From: a virus
DNA length: 35,922 nucleotides
Virus record (IMG/VR): IMGVR_UViG_3300008267_000370
Location: 1 to 35,922 of that record
Reading direction: 5' to 3' (one strand)
Below are positions 12,467-22,390 of this stretch, in pieces; position 1 is the first letter of the stretch, and every line of letters starts with the position of its first letter. The position numbers and the translations under genes were made by a program. Under the pieces are notes generated by a model that ran no database searches, had not been told where the DNA came from, and saw nothing but the letters and a program-made list of their open reading frames with translations.

Positions 12467-15163
12467 CTATCGTTGATCGCCAGCCATTGAGCTTGCACTG
12501 TACCCAAGTGCAGCAAGCGCCGCGGCTGGTGTCATACCACCGCGAATTAACTCCACAGCTTTCGGCCAATCTGCCTCGCTAAAGAATCGGCGCGTCTCTT
12601 GGATATCACCTCGAGCACCGCCCATCTTTGAATCCCGCAGAGCTTTTGCTCTAATGGCTGAACGCACAGCTTCTGACTCGCTAAGATTTTGAGCTACGCT
12701 TGGTTGCAGGTTAGAGAATGCGCTTAATAGATCGCTTGTTGCCTCACCGCTATATGGCTCTGTAGACAACAGACCATTTTCGCTGCGCTTGCCAACGCCA
12801 GGCACATAACCTGTACTGGCAATTGCGCTTTGCCTCTCTGCGCCTGGGAATGCTTTCTCTAAATCACGGCCAGCGTTTTTCATTATCTGGCTGAGGCCAC
12901 CAGAGCTTGAGCTTGGGTTGTACGGGAAAAGCAACATACCTCGGTTGGTGGCTGTGACACCGTAACCAGCAGCCGCATCATCCAAACCCTCAAGCTTCTT
13001 AAACACCGACTTGGTTGGAGGACCGTATGGAATTTTTTCGCGTAGGGCCTTGGCTTCTTTTTCAGATTTTTTACTGGCCTTACCTAAAATAGTGTTGACT
13101 CGGTTGAGCTGCTCTGAAGATGGAAGCAATCCTGCACTTGGGTCTGCAAGTCGATCAGCAACCATTCCTCTAGTGTCAAGAACCATAGAGTTTTTACCTT
13201 TAACACTAGCCATAGTGTTTGGTAAGTTATATGCGCCAGCTTCCTGAGCATCCATCAATGCACGAAATTGTTCAGCGGCATCCATTACCTTGCTTGATTC
13301 TTCGGCCATCCTACCTCCACCGCCACCAGTCGGAAAGTCCATCAATGGGCGTGCAATTGTCATTGGGTTTGTTTCTACTTGACCTAACTTATTGATATAT
13401 AAACCACTTGCTTCACGCGATGGTAATTGGCGATATCCAAGTGCGCTATAAATTGCATCTCTGTTACCTGCACCAACTTGAGGGAATTCATTCAATGCAG
13501 CCTCCGGCACTAGCATATCAAAACGCCCTTGTTGGCTGTATGCTAATTTTTCTGCTGGAGACAAGTTGAGTGCTTGCGGCACATGACCAAGTGATGCGCC
13601 TGGTATGGCTTCATGCGTAGCAGATGCAGCGTGTTTGTAGAAGTAATCTCTGGCGGTGTTATTAGCATCTTGAATTGATGCCTTAATTCCTTCTAACTGA
13701 TCACCAGCATAACGTCCGCGCATACCTCTACTGTATAAATCTTGTGCTTTACCGTAAACCCATGGCACTTCTTGAATTTGTGGACCGCCCCAATTAGTTC
13801 TTCCACCAACCGAGGCTTTGTTTGCTCTATCTACTTGAAGTGCTGTTTCAGCATCCATGAATGGGTGCATTGTCTCTGATACTCCAGCCTTCCAAGGGTT
13901 ACCCTGCGGGTCTGTATAACCCATGCCTTGAGCGCGTCTGAAATCATTTACGCCAAACAGTCCTGCATTAGGTATGCGCGGGTCATTCTTATTGGCATAT
14001 TCACCAATTTTGAATCCCATATTTGCTGGCCGTCCCTCGGCCACAGCAGTGTCCAAATTTCTCATTGGAGCGCCGCGGTATGCCATCTCAGGTATGCCAG
14101 CCACTCGACTATTCAAATGCTTTAATGCAAATCCAGATTCTGATTCTGGGCTAACACCAGCGGAATAAACGCCATGCTGCTCAAGTGTTCTATTAAGTTG
14201 ATAGGGTTCTGAACTTTCAGCAATGCCTTGTTTGGCTCGGTCATACCATGTACCAAGTCGAGCCTCATCAGCTAGTCGCACAGCTTCAACAGCATCATTA
14301 AAATCAGCATCCATAGATCGGCGCATTGCACCCAATCCTTGTCCGCTTGTTACTGTGCGAGGAGCGCCAACATAGCCGCCTGCTGTCTGTTTTAAGTGCT
14401 GTCCCTCTCTTGCATTCTTTAAGACGGCCTCATCTCCAGATGTCTCGGCCATCTTTCGATAGTAGTCTGCTTCTACTTTTTGTCGCTTACCTTTTGATTT
14501 AAATGTGGAGGCGGCTTGAGCTTCTGGACTCATTGACGCACTCTCTAGTGCCATCTTTTCAACCTTCTTAGCCCTTGCTTTTTCCTGTACTTGCTTCTGT
14601 CCGAATTTATCTATGACGGCCTGCTCTTCTGGTGTTCTAACTATTGGCGGTTCTTCTAGCAAACCTTTTGCCGGCAGTTTTTTGCCTGGTGGAATTGCAA
14701 ATATTGCTGATGCTGGTTCAGCCAGCAAGCTAGGAAGACTTGGCCTACCCATCACAACATTTTCAGCCATGCGCTCGCCAACCATACGCAAACCTGCTTT
14801 GCCGCCCCTCGCCAAAGGTACAACAGCCGCCGCAGGCACTGGTGACATGAATGCACCAATGTCTTCAAGCAATCCAGCTTGTGGCGTTGGCGCTGTCATG
14901 CGTGGCGTGCGTTGTTTTAATTCCTCGCTGCTCGGTAAAAAATATGGGACTTGAGGTATTCCACTTTGTGACGCTAGAAAATCCATATTTCTTTGCATCT
15001 TTTCACTAACCAGCATTTTTCGCAAATCTTCTGGAAGACCAAGCAAACCAGCAACAGAGCCGCGCCCAAGAGACTCCAAATTGCTCAGAGAGAACAAACT
15101 CGGCATACCTTCTGCCGAATAGTCTGGTGCGCCAAATGGGTCTTGGTAGTAATTGGTTGCCAT
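12467..15163 (-). CDS. Very large internal virion / ejection-type protein, 898 aa
   Basis: Largest gene in the genome and last of the late block. No transmembrane anchor or enzyme motif stands out. The N-terminal 150 residues are Pro/Ala/Gly-rich with LPEDLRKMLVSEKMQRNMDFLASQSG. Residues about 185-230 are Lys-rich and helical. The middle part contains a conserved-looking block (ALGYRQLPSREASGLYINKLGQVETNP). It follows three other Ala/Gly-rich virion-type proteins, as do the internal core proteins of podoviruses. It is probably ejected with the DNA; a polyvalent-protein role is possible. Assignment rests on size, order and composition, not on a known domain. Confidence 0.6.
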   Translation of the reverse strand: MATNYYQDPFGAPDYSAEGMPSLFSLSNLESLGRGSVAGLLGLPEDLRKMLVSEKMQRNMDFLASQSGIPQVPYFLPSSEELKQRTPRMTAPTPQAGLLEDIGAFMSPVPAAAVVPLARGGKAGLRMVGERMAENVVMGRPSLPSLLAEPASAIFAIPPGKKLPAKGLLEEPPIVRTPEEQAVIDKFGQKQVQEKARAKKVEKMALESASMSPEAQAASTFKSKGKRQKVEADYYRKMAETSGDEAVLKNAREGQHLKQTAGGYVGAPRTVTSGQGLGAMRRSMDADFNDAVEAVRLADEARLGTWYDRAKQGIAESSEPYQLNRTLEQHGVYSAGVSPESESGFALKHLNSRVAGIPEMAYRGAPMRNLDTAVAEGRPANMGFKIGEYANKNDPRIPNAGLFGVNDFRRAQGMGYTDPQGNPWKAGVSETMHPFMDAETALQVDRANKASVGGRTNWGGPQIQEVPWVYGKAQDLYSRGMRGRYAGDQLEGIKASIQDANNTARDYFYKHAASATHEAIPGASLGHVPQALNLSPAEKLAYSQQGRFDMLVPEAALNEFPQVGAGNRDAIYSALGYRQLPSREASGLYINKLGQVETNPMTIARPLMDFPTGGGGGRMAEESSKVMDAAEQFRALMDAQEAGAYNLPNTMASVKGKNSMVLDTRGMVADRLADPSAGLLPSSEQLNRVNTILGKASKKSEKEAKALREKIPYGPPTKSVFKKLEGLDDAAAGYGVTATNRGMLLFPYNPSSSSGGLSQIMKNAGRDLEKAFPGAERQSAIASTGYVPGVGKRSENGLLSTEPYSGEATSDLLSAFSNLQPSVAQNLSESEAVRSAIRAKALRDSKMGGARGDIQETRRFFSEADWPKAVELIRGGMTPAAALAALGYSASSMAGDQR

Positions 15164-17188
15164 TTATTGTCCTTGCTGGAATGCGCCTGGTATTCTTCCT
15201 GCCGTAATGCCGGTCAAACTGTAAGGCACAGTCTTGCCAGCAAAACGCGAGAAGTCGTTCAGTTTCTTTTGCAGCACTGCCATCGCACTGGTGTCAGTTA
15301 ATGCACGGCGCACAAGATTAGGGTCTTCAGATACAAGTATCTTTGCCACCTGATCACGCTGTGCCTCTGTCATGTTCTTATTCTGCTGTGCGGCAACCTT
15401 CTTGACGATATTCACGGCTGATGAAATCATCGTCACAGGATTGGCTGTCATCACATTGGCGATCTCTTCAGCAGAGATATTCATTCCAGTGCGAGCCGCC
15501 TGCAACAATGTTGGAGCAGTCTGAGAACCGCCAAGAATGTAGTTCTTGGAAGCCTGAGACTGAGCCGCAGTGTTGATGCGTTGCAATATGCCAGCCAACT
15601 CATCACCAGGATAAATCGTCCGCAAAATCAAACCCTCTTTAGAGTTCTCATTAGCCAGATTCGCCATCATTGATGTGCGTGTACCGGTGGTCATTTTGTT
15701 GCGAATGGCATCCATAGTGCCTGCGCGGAATGCGGACAACGCACCAGGCTTTTGCGATAACTCATCAACAAGTATTGAAACCTCGTCAGCAGTCTTACCA
15801 AATACCTTGCGGCCATCATCGAATGCGTCTTTTGCAGATCGTCTTACAGCGGCCTGCAAACGCGCATCACCGAGCTTTTTAGATGATGTGTCTATTGCAT
15901 CGCGCAATGCTAATTCAACCTCTTTAAGAGCGCCTCCAACACCACCACGGCCACTTTGGTATGCCTGATCGACTGATGTCTGAATGCCACGGCGAATGAC
16001 TTCAGCATCCTCCAAGTTCGGTGTTCGGTTGAAATTAATATTGCCATCTTTATCAAATGAGAAGAATGGTTTCTTGCCTGTCTGTGCGACATAAATGTCG
16101 TTAATGTCTTTTACTGCTGACGGTGAACGCTTGAGCGCATCAGTAACGCTTTTCAACAAATCAGCATCAATTACACCGCCAGTTCCAAATGCATCTTTGT
16201 ATGCATCTGACTCAAGCTGTTTCAACTGCTTGTCATTCAATTTGAATTGACGCAACACATTGCCTTCTTGACCGGCCAATGTCTTTTGCATATCTGTCAG
16301 CACTGAGGTGCGTAACTCTTCGGGTCTGCGCGTAAGAGATGACATCAGTGTGGTTGCTGGCTTACCGCCTTGAGCATACAAGCCACGCACAGCAGCAAGC
16401 AATGTGGTATTTTCAGCCATGATCTCACCGCGAGCAATGCGGTCGATGATCTCATCTGTGGTGAGTCCAGTGTCACCCGCCAGACGTTGCAATTCAGTTT
16501 CAACTACCTTTGCACCACGGCCACCAGCAAGTCTTCTAGCAAAGTCTGTGAGCTTGTCAACAAGCATTCCTGTGCCGGTAATGGCTGTCTTTACTACTGG
16601 TGCAACAACAGCGCCTGTCAAAGTACCACCAGGCACTCTTGATAACCGTTCATACACATCGCCCTCACCAGACAAGAATCCGGTTGTGCCTCCATATGCG
16701 CCGCCAATCGCAGATGTTCCAATCAAAGCCCTTATGACATCTGCCGTTGTTTTGGCGGCCATAGGCACTGTTGCTGGCGCGGCTGCACCGCCAGTAGCTA
16801 ATGTCACGGCGGCAGTTGGAAGCACTCCACCCAAAGCCTCATAACCAAGGGACTCAAGTGGTGCTTGTTGTTGGTAAGCCTTGGTCTTTGATCTGATGTC
16901 AGCCAATGCCGACTCATAATTCTCGCCGGTCATAGATCGTAGATAAGCCTCTGCCTCATCAGCACCTGTCAATGTTGCACCCTGCGCCATTGATCTCAAA
17001 CGCTGAGTTGGCGCTGGTGGTGCAACTGTTACAGATATTGGCGCAACTTGAGGCGCAGGCTGCTGCATTGGAAGTCCACCGGCAACCTGTTTCAAAGCCT
17101 CCAGTTTTTCCATTGATAGCTTTGAAAAGTCACCCTTTTGGATAGACTCCAACTCGTCATAACTGAATTGACTCAGGTCATCGCTCAT
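15164..17188 (-). CDS. Internal virion / DNA-ejection protein, 674 aa
   Basis: It opens with two similar segments (FSYDELESIQKGDFSKLSMEKLEALKQ), a pattern I associate with podoviral internal proteins. An Ala/Gly-rich hydrophobic region (about 118-205: LGGVLPTAAVTLATGG, IGTSAIGGAYGGTTGFLSG) could insert into membranes during ejection. The rest is helical, with dense charged repeats. It overlaps its upstream neighbour by 4 bases and abuts the 898-aa gene. Its function in genome delivery is inferred from composition and order. Confidence 0.65.
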   Translation of the reverse strand: MSDDLSQFSYDELESIQKGDFSKLSMEKLEALKQVAGGLPMQQPAPQVAPISVTVAPPAPTQRLRSMAQGATLTGADEAEAYLRSMTGENYESALADIRSKTKAYQQQAPLESLGYEALGGVLPTAAVTLATGGAAAPATVPMAAKTTADVIRALIGTSAIGGAYGGTTGFLSGEGDVYERLSRVPGGTLTGAVVAPVVKTAITGTGMLVDKLTDFARRLAGGRGAKVVETELQRLAGDTGLTTDEIIDRIARGEIMAENTTLLAAVRGLYAQGGKPATTLMSSLTRRPEELRTSVLTDMQKTLAGQEGNVLRQFKLNDKQLKQLESDAYKDAFGTGGVIDADLLKSVTDALKRSPSAVKDINDIYVAQTGKKPFFSFDKDGNINFNRTPNLEDAEVIRRGIQTSVDQAYQSGRGGVGGALKEVELALRDAIDTSSKKLGDARLQAAVRRSAKDAFDDGRKVFGKTADEVSILVDELSQKPGALSAFRAGTMDAIRNKMTTGTRTSMMANLANENSKEGLILRTIYPGDELAGILQRINTAAQSQASKNYILGGSQTAPTLLQAARTGMNISAEEIANVMTANPVTMISSAVNIVKKVAAQQNKNMTEAQRDQVAKILVSEDPNLVRRALTDTSAMAVLQKKLNDFSRFAGKTVPYSLTGITAGRIPGAFQQGQ

Positions 17189-18603
17189 CGTCTTCCTCCG
17201 GCAGCTTTACGTCTGTCAATTTCTTGTTGTACAGCATTTTGGAATGGATTTTGTTGTGGTGCGCCATAGACCGGCACTTCATACATTGGCGCAATCTGTG
17301 CCAACGATGGGATCGTTCTAACCGCCGTGCTTAACAACTGTCCATGTGACTCAGCTCTCAATCTTGCAGTGCGTTGAGCAGCTAGCAAACCAACACGCAA
17401 TTCTCCTGCTGTCAAACTTACATCACCACCAGCAGCGCGGCGCAAAATCGCTCGTTCTGCATCAGTCAATGTACCTTGTCCACGCATTTGAGATGCTGCA
17501 TCAAGTTCTTGCTGTGCAAGCCCTTGCACAACAGTGGAGGTGTTTCTAAGGATTTGATCTGCATCAGCACCAGCAACATTTAATTGTTTGCCAACACGCA
17601 ATAGTGTTGCTCTAAAGTCAGCGGCAGGACCAGTGATTGCCGTATCAAGTGCAGGCAGTATGCGATCAATGTTTGAAAGCGTTGAATTTGCAGACCGCGC
17701 CATATCTCTTGATACGGCAAGGTCTTTGACTCCCTGCTCATACGCCAACTCTAAACCTTTTTTCTCTGCATTTTGAGTAACATTCACATTGCTTGCACCT
17801 GATCTGCGAATCGCCATGATGTTTTCCATGGTGACAGGCATACCTGCCGCTTCCAATAATCTAACTTCAGTTGGCGATGCCTCCGGCTTATCCAACTGAC
17901 GTAAATTATCCAGCGTGATTGGCATATTCAATGATTTCAGAAGTCTTATTTTCTCTGGATCAGCCTCTGGCTTATCAAGCAAACGCAAATTCTCTAAAGT
18001 AGGTTTCATACCCATTTCAGCAAGCAATTGCGTTTTCTCTGATGGCTTTGTCAACTTTAAAAGTTCTGGTATTCCTTCCTTTGCAGGCAAAGTAGACAGC
18101 ATGGCGCGTTGCATTGGATTCAATACATTCATGCCACCTTGTGCTGTTCCATAACTAGGTGCGACTTGTCCAACCATCTCAGCACGCGCAACGGTAGGAC
18201 CGGCTGGCAACTCTGCTGATACTGGCGCTGAAATAGCTTGCTGCGGCGTGATTTCAGCACCGGCAGTAGGTTGACCCATCAATAAGTTTTGATAGGACTC
18301 TTGAGCAGCCACTTGACGTTTGTACTCATCGAGCTTTTGCTTGGTCAGCAATTGCTTGATGGCGCTGTCTTGTGCGCTTTGGTAGCCTTGCTGACCAGCT
18401 TGCACGCCAGAGCCAAGAATCTGCATCAACGATCTTGGCGTTGTGCTCGGTCCACTAGATTGACCGATAGCCATTGCAGCTTGCAGCAAGGCTTGTCTCT
18501 CCATAGCCTGCTGTTGCTGTGGCGTTAAGTAGCCTTCAAGACCACTTGCACTGCCACCGCCAAACAGATCGCCTAACAGTCCCATATCAAATGATGTAGC
18601 CAT
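17185..18603 (-). CDS. Internal virion-type protein with 28-aa repeats, 472 aa
   Basis: I place the start at ATG 18603 (MATSFDMGLLGDLFGGG), which has AAGGAAATAAAC directly before it; the frame is open to 18645 but has no site there. The N-terminal half is Gln-rich and helical (LTPQQQQAMERQALLQAAMAIGQ), as in podoviral ejection proteins. Residues 189-272 are three 28-residue repeats. The C-terminal part is a long helix bundle (residues about 285-440). The order (432-aa, 472-aa, 674-aa, 898-aa) mirrors the internal-protein clusters of T7- and P22-like phages. Confidence 0.65.
   Translation of the reverse strand: MATSFDMGLLGDLFGGGSASGLEGYLTPQQQQAMERQALLQAAMAIGQSSGPSTTPRSLMQILGSGVQAGQQGYQSAQDSAIKQLLTKQKLDEYKRQVAAQESYQNLLMGQPTAGAEITPQQAISAPVSAELPAGPTVARAEMVGQVAPSYGTAQGGMNVLNPMQRAMLSTLPAKEGIPELLKLTKPSEKTQLLAEMGMKPTLENLRLLDKPEADPEKIRLLKSLNMPITLDNLRQLDKPEASPTEVRLLEAAGMPVTMENIMAIRRSGASNVNVTQNAEKKGLELAYEQGVKDLAVSRDMARSANSTLSNIDRILPALDTAITGPAADFRATLLRVGKQLNVAGADADQILRNTSTVVQGLAQQELDAASQMRGQGTLTDAERAILRRAAGGDVSLTAGELRVGLLAAQRTARLRAESHGQLLSTAVRTIPSLAQIAPMYEVPVYGAPQQNPFQNAVQQEIDRRKAAGGRR
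17788..18039 (-). repeat. Three tandem 84-bp (28-aa) coding repeats
   Basis: In-frame repeats of the pattern (E/T)-K/V-x-x-LL-x-x-x-x-M-x-x-T-x-(E/D)-N-(L/I)-R-x-L-(D)-KPEA-x-P. Copies one and two are closely alike (both with LRxLDKPEAxP); the third diverges after MENIMAI. Divergence at the DNA level suggests an old duplication under protein-level selection. Confidence 0.8.
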
Positions 18604-18613
18604 GTTTATTTCC

Positions 18614-19912
18614 TTATGCAGTTCTTGGCTGCAACAGTGAGCCAATATAAGCGCCAGTTAAGCCGCCAGACAATGCACTTCCAAGTCCACTTGTGTACAG
18701 AGGTTGTGATGATGTCTGACCAACATTAGCAGGCTGCAATCCCAACGCGCCGCCAGTGATCTGCAAACGCTCCAAAGCCGCATTGCGTGATGCATCAAGT
18801 CTTGCCTGCGCCAGTGCATCGCGCTGTGAGCCAAGTCCCAGAGATGTCTGCAAACCGGCAATATTCATTGGTCTTGCTGCGAGTCCAAGATTGGCGGCTT
18901 GTGTGTAACCAGATTGGCGCAAACCTGCGGCAGTTGTTGCAGCAGTTCTTAACGCCGCCTCATTTGTCAATGCAGACTGCACGCCTTGGCGTGAACCGCC
19001 AAAGGCTCTAGACGCTGTGGCTTGCTGTGAGTCTCTCAAAGCCTGCATCTGGCGTGAACGCTCAATATCAGCAAGCGTGTTTTGCACCACTTGATCTTCG
19101 TATGGATTCATAAACTGTTGAATATCAGCAGCGCCAAATGGTGTCATGCCAAGGTTGTAGAGTTGGCTTTCTGCTCTGGTGTACATCTCACCAGGATCAG
19201 CGTACTGCCTTGGCGCAAGTCCGGCAGCAGTAGATTTTGCTCTCTCCAAGTTAGCCAAATACTCGGCCTTGATCTGTGGATCAATTGACGTTGTGGCCGT
19301 CTGTGATGTTGGTGCGTTTGCAGCACTCAGACCACCGCCTAAAGCGCCAAGCAATGATCCCGCTAATGATGGATTTGCTTTGGCGAAATCCAAGATGCCT
19401 GATCCATACCCTGCTAATGTGTCGAATACGCTTGCCATGGGAGCTGCTCCTGTTAACGAATAATTTGCCGCTGGCATCGTTGCGCCAACTGCTGTGCCTG
19501 TGTTTGAGAGTGCTGAACCAGCACCGAGTGCGGCAGCGCCAGTGCCAAGCGCAGCCAGACTGCTACCGATTCCTGCGCCAATAGTTGATGCGCCTGCCGA
19601 TGCAGCAGTAAGGCCAAGCCCACCGCCAGCCGTTAATCCAAGACCTCCACCAGCGGTAAGCCCAAGGCCGCCAGCGCCTGCTGCACCAGCAGCACCTGCT
19701 CCAGCCGCCGCACCAGCGCCTGCACCGGCTGCTGCTGTGCCAAGCAAGTATGGCGCTGCCAGATATGCACCGCCAGCAATCAATGCTGCTTTGCCTAAAT
19801 CGCTTTCTACAACATCGCCAACAACATCGCCAACGCCGCCAACGACATCGCCTATCGCGTTGCCAACACCGCCAACGACATTGCCTACAAAATCTCCAAC
19901 CTTACCGCCCAT
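18614..19912 (-). CDS. Gly/Ala-rich internal virion-type protein, 432 aa
   Basis: The N-terminus consists of VGxVVGGVGxxxGDVVG repeats (residues 5-37), then an Ala/Gly-rich hydrophobic stretch (45-170) including three GLGLTAGG units. This is compatible with membrane insertion or a glycine-zipper pore. Residues 200-400 are helical and Gln/Arg-rich (DSQQATASRAFGGSRQGVQSALTNEAALR), typical of phage internal/ejection proteins. It is the first of four consecutive large proteins of this type. A role in forming the ejection conduit is an inference. Confidence 0.65.
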   Translation of the reverse strand: MGGKVGDFVGNVVGGVGNAIGDVVGGVGDVVGDVVESDLGKAALIAGGAYLAAPYLLGTAAAGAGAGAAAGAGAAGAAGAGGLGLTAGGGLGLTAGGGLGLTAASAGASTIGAGIGSSLAALGTGAAALGAGSALSNTGTAVGATMPAANYSLTGAAPMASVFDTLAGYGSGILDFAKANPSLAGSLLGALGGGLSAANAPTSQTATTSIDPQIKAEYLANLERAKSTAAGLAPRQYADPGEMYTRAESQLYNLGMTPFGAADIQQFMNPYEDQVVQNTLADIERSRQMQALRDSQQATASRAFGGSRQGVQSALTNEAALRTAATTAAGLRQSGYTQAANLGLAARPMNIAGLQTSLGLGSQRDALAQARLDASRNAALERLQITGGALGLQPANVGQTSSQPLYTSGLGSALSGGLTGAYIGSLLQPRTA

Positions 19913-19924
19913 AACATCCCCTTG

Positions 19925-20218
19925 CTATACCTTTGAGATATAAATAAAAGCCTTTGATCCGTCCAATAAATTTATTTGACATTTCTCAGACCAGCCAAAT
20001 GACTTGGCAAATCGTGCAAGTTTGATGTCATCCTCTCGTATCAACGCATAGATTGACTTTCCAATCAAACCATCAATACTAGAAAAATCTTTTTGACAAT
20101 TCTTCTTAACCTCTGCTGACCATCTTTTGATGTCAATGTGAAACCAAAGCAAATTGTCGAAAAGTTCCAAGTAGAAGATGTAATCTTCGCGAATACATAC
20201 AGGTACTTTGCCTCCCAT
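19925..20218 (-). CDS. Hypothetical protein, 97 aa
   Basis: 97 aa with alternating hydrophobic and aromatic residues (YIFYLELFDNLLWFHIDIKRW) and two cysteines. It is soluble by composition, with a predicted alpha/beta fold. A GAGAG sequence precedes the ATG. It is located between the nozzle and the ejection genes. The segment YALIREDDIKLARFAKSFGW is one I have seen in short conserved phage proteins at this position. Function unknown. Confidence 0.75.
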   Translation of the reverse strand: MGGKVPVCIREDYIFYLELFDNLLWFHIDIKRWSAEVKKNCQKDFSSIDGLIGKSIYALIREDDIKLARFAKSFGWSEKCQINLLDGSKAFIYISKV

Positions 20219-20235
20219 TTTCTCTCAATTTCAAT

Positions 20236-21717
20236 TCAACGCTTACCTGATGCCACGGCCTCAAGTCTACTCACGCCAACGCGCCAATCTTCCAGCACCG
20301 CGCCTGTGTACTTGATCTTGACTTGGCGGCCAGAGAACCGCGCATCAGTTGGCTGTGACGCTGAGTACGGTCCATGTGTCGTTTCAGTCGATGTCGGATA
20401 CATCCGAGACTTGAAACTCACCGTCACCTCGCCTAGCGTCTGCTCGTCCGGTATCACCTGACGCACCGACATGATGTTGTCGCCATTGCCAATCTCAAAT
20501 GGTCCTGACTCAGCGTAGACCGAACCGCCGTCATAGGCAAAGCCGACTTCGTGCTCGTAGATGTAGCCGTCAGTAGACACCATTAGTGGCTGCAAGAATA
20601 CACCTCGGTCAGTGCCTGCTGTGCGAGACAACAATCCAATATTCCAATGCGATTCCCTGTAGTTGTAACTTACATACGAATCAACTTCGTTGGATTGGCT
20701 TGATGGGTAAAACCACCATATTTCGCCATATTTTGAATTGTGGAAAGCGTACACCTTGCTGGCTTGGTTGTAGTTCATATTCTGAAATACATAATCAGAG
20801 ACATCGCAAGGTAAAGGCTTAACGTAGCCATCAAACAAAAAGAAGCCTGACGTACTCATCCACATGGCGGCATTGTCGATGGCTGCCACGGCCTGCGATG
20901 AAATCAATCCGCAACCTGATCCAGCCTTCTCAAAAGCATAGACGTATGGCAGTCCAACATAGCTGGCGGTATGCACATCAACATCAGTGAACAGCAAATT
21001 GATGCCGCGCACCCTTTTGCCTGCTTTCAATGATCCAACTGTCTGCAACTCAAAATCACCCGCCTGATTGGTGGCCGCAGCCGTCCAAACAGTATTGTTT
21101 TCTTGATCACACCACTTCACCGATCTAGGGTTGTTGGACGCGCCCAAGGCAAAGATAAAACGCTCGGCGGTGGACATTACAGCCTGACATCCTGTCGGCG
21201 CGTTGGTGATGGCGGCGGCCAGCGTTGGCGTTGCAAATCCCAATTGCCACTCATAAATCTTGCCATCGGCACTTGAGCAGGCAATCAGATATTCACCATA
21301 GGTGTCTAGACTCCAAGTTGTTGCTGGAGTTACAGCGCCTGTATCGGGACGCGCCACGCCATAAGCAAAGTTGCCATAGGTAGAGTACCCATAGCCGGTC
21401 TTTATCGCGGCATCAGATACGCCTACTGTAAAACTTGTTGGCGTTATCTCCTTGAGCGTGCCACTCTCATTCATGGCGTAGAGCTTGGAGTGCGTGCCAG
21501 CGGCAATGTATCTATCCCCATCATTGTCACGCCAAGTCAATAAACCTCGACATGATCCTGTCATCTGACTAGCAGATCGCTTGCGCCACCCGCCAATCGG
21601 TCTAAGCGTATTCTCAAACCAACGCACAAGGTTTGCGTCAAACCAGCGTCCCGTTGACTGATATTCAGTGCCGTTGCGATACACGCCTGGTGGGATTTTG
21701 AGTGGAATGAGTGCCAT
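20236..21717 (-). CDS. Tail nozzle / gp12- or gp10-like hub protein, 493 aa
   Basis: Opens MALIPLKIPPGVYRNGTEYQSTGRW, a start I associate with a family of podoviral tail tube/stabilisation proteins. It contains repeated short beta motifs (RDNDGDRYIAAGTHSKLYAMNESG, LIACSSADGKIYEW, FIFALGASNNPRSVKWCDQEN) that suggest a beta-propeller-like fold, as in T7 gp12 and P22 gp10. It would sit below the adaptor and close the DNA channel. The size is slightly smaller than T7 gp12. The family position is inferred from pattern and gene content. Confidence 0.7.
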   Translation of the reverse strand: MALIPLKIPPGVYRNGTEYQSTGRWFDANLVRWFENTLRPIGGWRKRSASQMTGSCRGLLTWRDNDGDRYIAAGTHSKLYAMNESGTLKEITPTSFTVGVSDAAIKTGYGYSTYGNFAYGVARPDTGAVTPATTWSLDTYGEYLIACSSADGKIYEWQLGFATPTLAAAITNAPTGCQAVMSTAERFIFALGASNNPRSVKWCDQENNTVWTAAATNQAGDFELQTVGSLKAGKRVRGINLLFTDVDVHTASYVGLPYVYAFEKAGSGCGLISSQAVAAIDNAAMWMSTSGFFLFDGYVKPLPCDVSDYVFQNMNYNQASKVYAFHNSKYGEIWWFYPSSQSNEVDSYVSYNYRESHWNIGLLSRTAGTDRGVFLQPLMVSTDGYIYEHEVGFAYDGGSVYAESGPFEIGNGDNIMSVRQVIPDEQTLGEVTVSFKSRMYPTSTETTHGPYSASQPTDARFSGRQVKIKYTGAVLEDWRVGVSRLEAVASGKR

Positions 21718-21724
21718 GGCTTAA

Positions 21725-22390
21725 TTATGCGGTTTCTGTAGACAAATTGGACACGAATGTGAGAGTGGTAATGACTGATGGCACTGCCGGTCTGGTTGGT
21801 GAACTACTGGTTGCAAAATGCTCAATGCTGATACCAATATCTGTTGGTCGCCACATAATCTCTACATAGTCATTGGCCGCTAAACTGACAAATAAATTAA
21901 GCGCACCGATTAAGTGAGATGGATCACCGGTTGACTTTCTTGCCACAACATGAAATCTGCTGTTTGAATTGTCGATGTTTGTGCCGTTCTTGCGAAACCA
22001 AACATCCACATCTTGGCCGTCATTGGTAGTGTTCTTGAATTGAATGCTGAATTGGATATCGTAGATGCCAGCCTGCGCCACATTCAGCCTTGACGAATTA
22101 GACAAGGTCACGCCATTACTAAGGTCGCTGGTGTCAAATGTGACGGCATAGGCCGTTGTAGTGTTGGCCGCCGTCTGATCTGTGGTGTCGCTGAACGCGC
22201 CATAGGGACTATTGATCCACTTGCCACCGCGCCTGCCGAACAACGCTGAAAACAGTGCTGTGAGCTTGGCAAAGTAGACATTCATGCCGCCAAAGGATTG
22301 AGACAAAAACCTTTCCTCATAGACAGCGCCAGGCGTGCCAAGGTTTGGCGTTGACGGTGGCGTTATCTGCTGATCAAGGTTTAGTGCCAT
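21725..22390 (-). CDS. Tail fibre-type protein with C1q/TNF-like beta sandwich, 221 aa
   Basis: The N-terminal 60 residues (ITPPSTPNLGTPGAVYEERFLSQSFGGMN) look like a virion-attachment segment. The rest has the strand pattern of C1q/TNF-like trimers (YAVTFDTSDLSNGVTL, LNVAQAGIYDIQFSIQFKN, VDVWFRKNGTNID, DYVEIMWRPT), commonly found at the tips of phage fibres. It probably binds the host surface or decorates the tail. It shares one base with the endolysin gene. Confidence 0.7.
   Translation of the reverse strand: MALNLDQQITPPSTPNLGTPGAVYEERFLSQSFGGMNVYFAKLTALFSALFGRRGGKWINSPYGAFSDTTDQTAANTTTAYAVTFDTSDLSNGVTLSNSSRLNVAQAGIYDIQFSIQFKNTTNDGQDVDVWFRKNGTNIDNSNSRFHVVARKSTGDPSHLIGALNLFVSLAANDYVEIMWRPTDIGISIEHFATSSSPTRPAVPSVITTLTFVSNLSTETA

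Noticed and set aside
19494-19943. 149-aa Pro/Ala-rich plus-strand frame
   Set aside because: Antisense image of the Gly/Ala-rich virion protein; no ribosome-binding site.
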